This document shows positions 11,813 through 20,583 of a stretch of DNA of 49,162 nucleotides, piece by piece. The DNA lies in contig PS015512.1 of the NCBI GenBank assembly GCA_048213135.1, positions 18,043 to 67,204 on the forward strand. Reading direction: 5' to 3'. Both the position numbers and the translations under genes were made by a program. The notes under the pieces were generated by a model. That model did no database searches and was not told the origin of the DNA. It worked only from the letters and a program-made list of their open reading frames with translations. The stretch is from Reclinomonas americana ATCC 50394 (lineage: Eukaryota; Jakobida; Jakobea; Jakobida). How positions within the stretch are numbered: position 1 is the stretch's first letter; the number at the start of each line of letters is the position of its first letter.

Positions 11813-13199
11813 ATGGGCGCGCAAGGGAGCAAAGTGCAGCCGCTCGTCAACCCTGCTCTCGTGTCTCGCGAGCTGACAGAGGAACAACGAGCAAGGTCAC
11901 CACTTGCGCTCGCATGTGAGTTGGAGAAGGAGGCTTACTTGCTTCACATGCAGATTTAATGAGCTCTTCACAACGCTGGCGGGCAAGTCAAACAAATCAG
12001 TTGCGCCTTCTGTCTCTTGAGAGAGTGCGGGAGACTCCCACACTTACACACACAGGCACACACAGATCACAAAACAAGCATTCCTTGATCATGTGGCCGA
12101 GATCTCAACATCTGACTCACTTGCCGCGTTTCGTCTTCTCTCACTCACTCACATTCACGCAGTTACACTCACTCGACTGTGTGTGTTGCGCACATAGGTG
12201 GGAGAACCTGTTCCGAGTTCTCGATGTTGGTCTGTTGTTGTTGGTGTGTCCTTTCTTTGTGTCGAGCTCTCAACTGCGCACACAGATGGCAATGGATCGC
12301 TTGATCGAGACGAGTTCCTGTGCGGGTGAGCTAACAGTGAGAGCCATGTTGCGTGCGCATGGATGTGTTGACGCGCGATCGCGCACAGGTGCATTGTAAC
12401 GTCGGCGAATGGACTGCAAGAGGAGAAACTCCGAGCGCTCTTCAAGGTTATCTTGCTGGCGAGTGTTCTCTGCACGCGTGCGACTCATATGTGCGTGGTA
12501 GATGGTGGACTTGAATGGCGACGGGCATGTGACGCGAGAAGAGGCGACCACGGTGTGGCGATCGATTATCGTCACGACGCAGGTGTGCGGCGTTTTGCTG
12601 TGCCTCACTTGTCTCACGCGTTCTTTTCATCTCTCTCTCTGTGCAAATGCAGTTTGCAGGGTTGATGGTCCTCGCCAAGCAATACGAGCAGCACGATGCC
12701 GAGGAGCTGCTGGAACTCGGACGCCAGTATCTACGCACCAACGAGGTGAGTCCGATCTCGTCTCTTTGCTGGTGCAGCAGTAGTAGGTGGTGAAAGCAAT
12801 CGCCGTCATGCAGCTCAAGCTCGAATGCTACGTGGCCGAGGTGGTGAATGCGTGCTTTGAGGAGCTGGACGAGGATGGCGACAATGAGGTAGCACGCTGC
12901 GCGCCTGTTCGTTTCTCGACTCTGCGCGCTCATCGCTTCGTCGACACCAGATTTCAGAATGCGAGTGGATGTCGCAGCTGCACTCACCGAAAGCGTCGTC
13001 GGCACCGCAAGTGTGGCTCTCCATCTTGCAGGTCTTGTGTAGCAGCCTTCCTTTTCCACAGCCTCGCTGTCTCTCACACTGCTAGCACGCGCAGCCCGGA
13101 GCCGACGTTATCAATCCCGAAGCACTGGTCGATTTCGCACAGGGTTTCTTCGAGGGCGCCTTCGGTCGTGCTCAAGCTGTCGAGTGTGGACTGCAGTAA
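11813..13199 (+). CDS. EF-hand calcium-binding protein with N-myristoylation signal
   Basis: The start MGAQGSKVQP has Gly2 and Ser6, a good N-myristoylation context, so the protein is probably membrane-tethered. Two canonical 12-residue EF loops are visible. The first is DLNGDGHVTREE in the exon near 12505; the second is DEDGDNEISECE, split across the intron after 12888. Both have acidic or polar residues at positions 1, 3, 5 and 9 and Glu at 12. Around them are helices such as FAGLMVLAKQYEQHDAEEL and AIAVMQLKLECYVAEVV. Phased boundaries include the intron 12000-12065 (donor GTTGCG) joining NKS to ITKQAFLDHVAE. The last exon reads ADVINPEALVDFAQGFFEG and stops at 13197-13199. The layout recalls myristoylated EF-hand regulators, but no TLD or kinase domain is present. 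Function is inferred as a calcium sensor. Confidence 0.75.
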
Positions 13200-13357
13200 T
13201 AAGGAGTGTACACAAATGCCGTCAAGTGCACCGGTGAAACATGGCCACAAATTCGACTTTATCTGATGCATGAGCGCGTGAAGTTGAGCGACAAGCTCAA
13301 AGGACGACTCGCGCACGCAGACACCGGATTTACCACAGACAAACAGCGAGAGAAGAG

Positions 13358-15666
13358 ATGGCGGTCTGTGCGAGTGGTGCCCACTGGCCTCACACTCAAC
13401 GCGCTCACTCACTCACTGCTGTCATTCTTGTGTGTGCGTGTGTGTGTGTTCGTGTGTGGAGCAGGATAAACGCTCTCCGTATCCCGCGGGCACCTACGCG
13501 CCCTCTGCGCCCTCTGCGCCTCCGCCTTACTCGGCGTATCCCAGCGCATCCACGCATCCAGTGGCACCGCCGCCACCCTATGCTGTTGCGTGAGATGTGA
13601 TGACGTGTGAGAAACAAGCACAGAGACACACAGACACACACATTGAGAGCGAGAGTTAGAGAGAGAGAGAGAGAGAGAGGAGGTGTGTGCGTCACTGTGC
13701 GTGTGAGAATCCATCTTTTATTGTCTGCTCATCATCACATGTCCGCGCGCAGGATGCTCCTCCGCCTTACAGCAAGGGCGCAGCCTCGGCTCCTCCACCG
13801 CCAGCCTACTACGGTGCTGGTGCGGCCTTTGCTCATCGCTCAGCGTCTGTGTTGCTCTTCTCTCGTGCGGCTCATTTACATGATAGTAGGCAAGGGTGGC
13901 GAGTATGGAGGTGGCTACGGTGGTGGCCCAGGTGGTCCGGGTGGTGCTGGTGGTGGTGGTGGTGGATATGGCGGGTCGCACAGTGACGACATGCGCTTCA
14001 CCGACGTCAGGGCGCAGGAGAACTATGATCCTGAGATGGCGCGCAACCAGTACGTCGGGGCACATTTGACGCGCGCCAAGAACCGTTGCGTGTGTGCCTC
14101 GGGCCACGAGCTGTGTTTATATATCACGGCTCATCGGTGATCGCAGGCTTCATTTTCCGTGTCTATGCGGTGCTGGTGCTGATGCTCACCATTACGACGT
14201 CGCTCACCGCCCTGCTCGTCTTCAACGACAGCGCGCGCCAGTGGGCGCAGAGGAGCGTGCGTCACTCTTTTATGGTGTCGATTGTCGCCGCGTGTGTGTG
14301 ACTCTGTTGCTCATTCGTGTTGTCGTCGCCGCCGCAGCTGTGGATGCTCATCACGTCGTGGGTCGTCAGCATGGTGATCATGTTTGTGCTGTTCTGTGTG
14401 CGCAAGAAGGCGCCAATCAACGCCATTCTGCTCTTTGTCTGGGTTGCGTCGCCGCTCTTGTACAGTGCTGTCTACCGCGCTGGCTGTTGTTATCTCATCT
14501 CACCGCGCTGCATTTCGCGCAGACCACTTTGATGTCGTGGTCGGTGGCAGTGACGTGCAGCTTCTACAATCAGCGCGTCGTGTTTGAGGTGCGCCACGGT
14601 TGTGCCTGCTCTCATATGCGTCGGCAAGTGCACTCAGGCTCACACGCGCATATTGCAGGCCTTTGGTATCACGGCCGGCATCTTCATCACGCTCACCATT
14701 TACGTGCTCGTGACCAAGGCGGTGCGTGCTCGACCCTTCTTCGTCGCAATTCAGTCGGCCTCGTCTCACAGGAAAGTTTCGCAGGATTTCCGCTTCCTTG
14801 GCGGCTTCCTCTTTGCGGCGCTGTTTGCGCTGGTCTTTGCCTCGTTGATCCAGGCATGTTGTCTTGCGCGTGTGCGTATATGCGTATGTCACCCTCACTC
14901 AACTTGCCCGATACACGCACACACAGTGGCTGTTCCCGCCGGCTCCTGGATGGCTCAATATGGTGTTTGCCGTCATTGGTGCCCTCGTGTTCACTGGGTG
15001 TGTTTCCCTGATCCTGTCAGGTCGATGTGCTGCGTCGAACCTGTCGCTGACTTTCAATGTGTGTGCGTGTGTGCGTACAGCTACATGTTGCGTCTCGTGG
15101 ACAGTCGCACGATGAAATCCCACACTCACGACTCACTCCTATTCGTATACCCTTGTTGTCAACGACGCCAGTCTGTACGATACTTCGTGAGTCTGTTTTT
15201 GCTTCTCATGTACCATTCTGTGTCTCCTTTTGACTCACTGCTCCTCTCTTGTGGCTCAACAGGATGCTGTTGCGCCGCGACTCCCCACCGGTGTGCTTGA
15301 CCACTTTGCTTCTCCTACTCATCCGCCCTCTTTGCAGGTTGCACACCTTCTCCAACGATCTGGACGAGTGGGTTCGTGTTCTTTTGCGCCCTATTTCATT
15401 CGCACTCTCCTGCTCACCGCTCATGTACCGCCGTGCAGGTTCTGCCAGGTCTCTATTGTCGCCCCCGAATCTCTGTCCCTCTCACTTTGCCCATCGCTCA
15501 CCTCTAGTCTCTCTGTGTGTATTCCCATGGCACAGCCATCAGCTTGTTCCTGGACGTTGCGTAATCACGCCGCCGCGTCATTTCGCTCTGCAATATCGAT
15601 CGCTGACTCGCTTCACAGTTCATCAACCTTCTCCTCTTCATCCTGCGCATCTTTGGTCGCAAGTAA
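13358..15666 (+). CDS. Lifeguard / BAX-inhibitor-1 family membrane protein (TMBIM/GRINA-like)
   Basis: Proteins of this family have about seven membrane helices in ER, Golgi or endosome, leak calcium and modulate apoptosis. The most economical start is ATGGCG at 13358, spliced to DKRSPYPAGTY in the next exon. The N-terminus is Pro/Tyr/Gly-rich with PPPY motifs, then a GGGYGGGPGGPGG run. Helices follow: VYAVLVLMLTITTSLTALL, LWMLITSWVVSMVIMFVLF, LMSWSVAVTCSFY, FGITAGIFITLTIYVLV, FLGGFLFAALFALVFASLI, GWLNMVFAVIGALVFTG and a last FLDFINLLLFILRIFG, the family's C-terminal signature. Phased introns include 13585-13752, 15293-15337, 15372-15438, 15449-15535 and 15556-15618. The 3' exons are only 30, 34, 10, 20 and 48 nt. 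The stop TAA is at 15664-15666. The family is certain; the exact first exon is inferred. Confidence 0.88.
13658..13679. repeat. (GA)n microsatellite, intronic
   Basis: A short GA run, preceded by CA-rich sequence from about 13618, within the lifeguard gene intron 13585-13752. Confidence 0.9.
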
Positions 15667-15866
15667 CCGGCTCCCTTTGCATACGTTTGCGCTGCGACAA
15701 CTGTTCCGCCACCACCGCAGCCGCAGAGCCTTGGCGATGTACATGAATGAAAACCGTCACATTTGGCGCGAAAATTGAAGAGCTGCTTAGTCGGTGGCCA
15801 AAAACGATCGATCGCCGAGCAGAGTGAGCAGTGGACGTGTGTGTGTGTGCGCGTGCGTAAACATCG

Positions 15867-16178
15867 ATGCCGATCCACAAGATCAGCGTGGAGCTCGTCG
15901 ATGAGATCCTCGGGTGCGGTGAACCGGTTCGCGTGTTGAACCTGTCGCGCAATCAGATTACGCGCATCGAGAACCTGGAGCCACTCGGCCCCGCACTGCG
16001 CGAACTCGATCTGTCGCTGAACGCCATTGATCGCATCGACAACGTGTCGCGATTGACGCATTTGCGTGTGCTGCGGCTCGCTGGCAATCGACTGTTACGA
16101 TCACTCTCTCGCTCTCTCTCTCCTTCATGCGTGTCGACATTCTCTCGCCCCGTGCTCACTGGCGACCACAGATCGACT
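15867..16178 (+). CDS. SDS22-type leucine-rich repeat N-terminus, cut by gap
   Basis: The start MPIHKISVELVDEILGCG is followed by three leucine-rich repeats: VRVLNLSRNQITRIENL, LRELDLSLNAIDRIDNV and LRVLRLAGNRL. The 22-residue spacing and LxxLxLxxNxIxxIxxL pattern are those of SDS22-like LRRs, common in centrosomal and ciliary proteins. A likely donor occurs about 16090, and the following CT-rich intron runs towards the gap at 16179. No stop is seen before the gap. The coiled-coil segment beyond the gap is on the same strand, so this may be the N-terminus of that protein or a separate small LRR gene. Confidence 0.7.
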
Positions 16179-16881
16179 NNNNNNNNNNNNNNNNNNNNNN
16201 NNNNNNNNNNNNNNNNNNNNNNNNNNNNNNNNNNNNNNNNNNNNNNNNNNNNNNNNNNNNNNNNNNNNNNNNNNNNNNNNNNNNNNNNNNNNNNNNNNNN
16301 NNNNNNNNNNNNNNNNNNNNNNNNNNNNNNNNNNNNNNNNNNNNNNNNNNNNNNNNNNNNNNNNNNNNNNNNNNNNNNNNNNNNNNNNNNNNNNNNNNNN
16401 NNNNNNNNNNNNNNNNNNNNNNNNNNNNNNNNNNNNNNNNNNNNNNNNNNNNNNNNNNNNNNNNNNNNNNNNNNNNNNNNNNNNNNNNNNNNNNNNNNNN
16501 NNNNNNNNNNNNNNNNNNNNNNNNNNNNNNNNNNNNNNNNNNNNNNNNNNNNNNNNNNNNNNNNNNNNNNNNNNNNNNNNNNNNNNNNNNNNNNNNNNNN
16601 NNNNNNNNNNNNNNNNNNNNNNNNNNNNNNNNNNNNNNNNNNNNNNNNNNNNNNNNNNNNNNNNNNNNNNNNNNNNNNNNNNNNNNNNNNNNNNNNNNNN
16701 NNNNNNNNNNNNNNNNNNNNNNNNNNNNNNNNNNNNNNNNNNNNNNNNNNNNNNNNNNNNNNNNNNNNNNNNNNNNNNNNNNNNNNNNNNNNNNNNNNNN
16801 NNNNNNNNNNNNNNNNNNNNNNNNNNNNNNNNNNNNNNNNNNNNNNNNNNNNNNNNNNNNNNNNNNNNNNNNNNNNNNNNN
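16179..16881. other. Assembly gap, 703 N
   Basis: It separates the LRR exon from the coiled-coil exon. If sized correctly it could hold either the end of one gene and the start of the next, or about 150-200 codons plus introns of a single gene. Confidence 0.99.
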
Positions 16882-18381
16882 GCGTCTGCGCATGCGAGTG
16901 GAGGCGCTCGAATCGGCGTCGCGGCAAGCTGACATGCGCTGCGAGGGTCTGGAGTCCATGGTCAGGCGCGCAGAGCATCATCAGCGAAATCTGGAGGCGC
17001 GAGTGGCCGAAGAAGGGGAGCGATGTCTGCAGGCCGAGAAGGGCGCACGGGCGGCCGAGGAACGTCAGCGGCTGGCGGAGCAGAATGCGCAGCGCACGCA
17101 ACAGCTGTGCGCCAGTCTGCAGTCAGAACTCGAGATCTACAAGCGCCAGATGGAGCAGGCGTCGTCGACTGCCACCCATCTCGAGGGTGCCTTGCAGGAG
17201 CGCTTGCGCGATGTGGTACGTCTTGGATAGAGTGCGAGTGCATGTGCAGCTTGTTTCGCGTCGCTGACAAGCCAGCTGCAGAATCTGCGCTGGGAAGAGC
17301 GGTTACGGGAGACAGAGGTTCAGTACGAGCACAAGCTCGATCGACTTCGTGACGAGCTGGCCGAGGAACAAAAGACGGTGTGTCGAGCGGTGCTCGCTCA
17401 TGCGCAGGATAAACAGTCACCGCTCACGCGTCACTTGCTTGCAGGTGAAGCACCTGCGGGCGTACTTTGCCAGCCCCGAATCGGAGATTGAGGCAGCCAG
17501 ACGGCGAGTGGCTCCGCGTGTTTCCTTTGCTTCGGCCTCTTCGGTTTGTTCTTCACACTCGCGCTTGTCGTGGAGAGGCGAGTCATGCTCATCGTGGATG
17601 GGTAATTGTGCCACAGCCCACGTCCAACAAGACACTGGCACTGGAGAACGAGTGTGCTCGATTGCGGGAAGAGGTGCAGCTGCTGGAGGTGCAACTGCAC
17701 GCACTGCAGCACATTGTGCAGACACAGGAGCGGCAGTTGGTGCACTCGGAGGCGCAACAAATGGACGACGATCGCAGTGTGGTGCATCTGCTGGAAAAGT
17801 GAGTGCTCTTCTCTCAGTGTGGAAAGGAAGGCCAGTCTCTCACGCTGCACTGCGGCGCGCTAGGTGGAGAGAAAAGGTCTACGCGCTGCTGGTGCAATTG
17901 AAGTCAAAGGAGTTGCTGCTGGGCGACAGTCAGCGATCGCACGGAGACGAGGTGCGGTGGATTTGACACAGGTTGCTCACTCGCCCCCACATACCGACTG
18001 TGATGATCACAGGTGACGCGGTTGCGTGAGCGAGTCATCGACTTGCAAACGGAGCTGGAGGTGGAGGTCAAGAAGCGAGTGTCGCTGGAGGCGCAAGTCA
18101 AGCGCGATTCACAGGCGCTGCAATCGGCTCGCGAGACCGTCACTCGTGCCGAGTTCCGCGAGCAGAAGATGCTGAAGGATGTGGAGCGAAATGCGGTCGC
18201 ACTCGCCGAACTGCGTGCGCAACTCGAGCACGCCGGTCAAGTGATGACACAGATGTTGGACTTTATTGGCATGGCACACACCAAACTCAATGTGCACGCC
18301 AAGCGCATCGACTATGCGGATAGCAGGATGCAGATGCTTCGAGGTAAGGCGTCAGGCGCAACTTCCCCCAGTGGTGATTGA
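16882..18381 (+). CDS. CCHCR1: CCHCR1-like centriolar coiled-coil protein, C-terminal part
   Basis: The segment is almost entirely heptad coiled coil from the gap edge onward (RMRVEALESASRQADM, LQSELEIYKRQMEQASS). The diagnostic block is KWREKVYALLVQLKSKEL, formed by splicing at the intron ending near 17863. It matches the WREKVxALxVQLKxxEL signature that I know from the CCHCR1 family, a centriole and P-body protein of ciliated eukaryotes. A helical tail with DFIGMAHTKLNVHAKRIDYA follows, as in that family, and the stop is at 18379-18381. Five or six short introns interrupt it. The 5' half is missing in the gap. Whether the LRR exon upstream belongs to it is unresolved. The next gene starts only 33 nt downstream. 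Confidence 0.78.
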
Positions 18382-18414
18382 TTCTCAATCACGAACGCCA
18401 CTGCATCATCAGAC

Positions 18415-19596
18415 ATGTTCCGGAGGCGTGGACTCGGTGCTGTGCCGAGTCGCGAAGGAGCGGGAGCGGGAAGTAGTGGTGGGAGCCGCAGTCCCCCGGG
18501 AGCGGCCCATACTCGGGACTTGGAGCGAGAAGTGGAGCGACTGACACGCGAACGCGACATGCTGCTGAAACGCGTACAGCGCGATGAATCCGGTGACGAT
18601 GTGCGTGCCGCCGCCGCACGAGCTGACCATATCCTTCTTGATCACCCCATCCTTATGTGCATGTTTGTGTCTCGCTGCTGGCGTCCTTGACTCCTCTCTC
18701 GTGCACAGCAAAACGAGCTGACACTTCTGCAGCGCGAACTCGTCGGTGTCACCACCGAACTGCAGCAAGTCACGCGTGAGCGTGACCTGGCGCAGCGAAC
18801 CGTGGACGAGCGTGAAGAGGAGATTGTGCGACTGCGCACGGCGCTGCAGGTGGAGCGCGCACGAGTGGAGCAATTGCAGTCTCTGTCGGACGATGACACA
18901 GAGAGGCAGGTGCGACACGCTGTCGCAGCCTACGAGGCCAGCCAGTCGCAGCTGCAGCACGAGCACGACGAATTGAAGCGCGAACACACGCGTGTGTGTA
19001 TCGAATTGCGGCAACTCGAACGCGAGTTGGCCAAGGAGAAGAGCCGTGCCATCTCCGAGGAGCGGTGAGTGATGATTGCTGTAGTGTGTATTCGTGACCT
19101 GATGCTGACATGGGCGCAGAACTCGACACGAGTATTTTGAGGAGAAGCTGGCGCGCAACGAGGAGGAGATTCGCGCCCTGCGGCGTGAGCGCAATGCGCT
19201 TGTGGTGCGTCACTCGGTCGTCAGTTGTTTTGTCGCATGAGACTTACGTGCGCGCTTCCACGCAGTCCACGATTCGCGAGATGGAAAAGGCGCAACAACT
19301 TGGGCGCAATATCAACACGAGTGCCTCGTCGTCCTCCTCACTCGGCAGCATTGGCAGTGGTGAGTTTGCACACACCCCAGTGACTGACTCTGTGCGTGGA
19401 CGACTTATGCCTTCTTGTCGTAGGTTCACGACGGCGGCGCGACGATAGTGGGCAGTCGGCGGCCAGTCTCGGTGCGTGCCATCCATTTGTTGCATGTTTC
19501 CCAACTGCAGACTGATAGTCTCTCGCAGCCATGAAGGAGAAGCTGGACGAGCTGTCGGAGATCACATCGGCTCTGTTGCGTGGCGACAGCAGATGA
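18415..19596 (+). CDS. Small coiled-coil protein of unknown function
   Basis: The start MFRRRGLGAVPSREG is followed by a Gly/Ser-rich stretch. Almost continuous coiled coil comes next (DLEREVERLTRERDMLLKR, LTLLQRELVGVTTELQQVT, EEEIVRLRTALQVERARVE, LKREHTRVCIELRQLEREL, EEEIRALRRERNAL). A Ser-rich linker and MKEKLDELSEITSALLRG form the end, with TGA at 19594-19596. About 270 residues come from six exons, and introns have canonical GTGAGT- or GTGCGT-like donors. Tight spacing behind the CCHCR1-like gene suggests co-expression but does not prove it. No family could be assigned; a structural or centrosomal role is a guess. Confidence 0.7.
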
Positions 19597-19748
19597 CCAA
19601 CTGGCGAAGTGTAAACAATGTGTGCTTCATGTTTCATTTGTACTTGCTTTGTACTCCTGCGTTAAACCACGGCGTGCACAGCGCCAGCACCCCCTGTGCG
19701 CGTACACCCCCACACCATAAACAAAAAATGGGGCGAAACAGAGAACTA

Positions 19749-20432
19749 CTACAAGAGTCGGAGGTTGCGAGCACGGTCTACACGGGCGCGAGTAAACAGC
19801 GCCCGATCGTACTCGCCATTGTTGAAGTCGCTGTCGTCGAACATCGTATCGACAATGGTACACCCGTCAAAAGCACACCCGAACGACGACGCCAATCCAA
19901 ACGCTTGGAATGACGAGAACTGCACGCACGCAAGTCAGCGCAACGACCTATGTGTGGCGCAGCATACTCTCTCTCTCCCTCGCGCACCTTGGCTCCCGAG
20001 AAGCGCACCGAGGTGAGGTTGCTGTGCAAGAATGCCACCCGGCTGTCGCTGGAGGCGTTGAAAAGAATGGTGCACTCAAAGGTGGCACCAGTGAGGTCGC
20101 ACCGCAGGAACGTGGAGGCTCCGAGACTGGCGCCATTGAACGTCGATCGTGTGAGCAGCGAGTCGGCAAACTCGCCCTACCACGCACAGCCATTAGCTAC
20201 TCGCCGTATGGGAAGGNNNNNNNNNNNNNNNNNNNNGCCGATCGCACAGCTTGCGTGTGTGTGTGTGTGTGCGAGAGAGAGACATGCCTTGAAACATCTT
20301 GCCGAGGAGACTGTCGGCGTAGCGGCGGACGGTGGAGAGAGTGACGGTGAAACGAGTTCCGCTCACATCCAACACCACTCGCTTATCAGCGGCGGTCTCC
20401 CGTGGTGACACACTACTCTCCATCGTCTCCAT
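19749..20432 (-). CDS. BTB (T1-type) pentapeptide-repeat protein, KCTD9-like, broken by gap
   Basis: The N-terminus METMESSVSPRETAADKR leads into a KCTD-type BTB start, RVVLDVSGTRFTVTLSTV then RRYADSLLGKMFQG. The rest of the BTB fold is absent: a 20-N gap follows an apparent donor at CAAG/GCATGT. Beyond the gap come pentapeptide repeats with a central Phe or Leu every five residues (FNGAS LGAST FLRCD LTGAT FECTI). After an intron a further block reads FGCAFDGCTIVDTMFDDSDF, and the stop is at 19749-19751. BTB plus pentapeptide repeats is the KCTD9 arrangement, linked to cullin-3 ubiquitin ligase adaptors. About 50 or more BTB residues must be missing in the nominal gap. The gene is tail-to-tail with the coiled-coil gene and 151 nt downstream of TSR1. 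Confidence 0.75.
20217..20236. other. Assembly gap, 20 N
   Basis: Lies inside the BTB/pentapeptide gene. The missing second half of the BTB domain shows the true gap is longer than 20 nt. Confidence 0.99.
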
Positions 20433-20583
20433 GTAGGGAGGGAGGGAAGAGACGGATGGCGGTGTGCTCTCCGTCGTACGGCAGATAATAATGATCCGAC
20501 GATCTTGCTATTTCCGCACTCGGGCCCGCTGCACTGCTCACTTAACAAGCACGTTATTTCTTTCATTGCCCTATTCACGTCCA

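Noticed and set aside
13074-13412. 112-codon minus-strand frame between the EF-hand and lifeguard genes
   Set aside because: It overlaps the last EF-hand exon in antisense and has no recognisable features.
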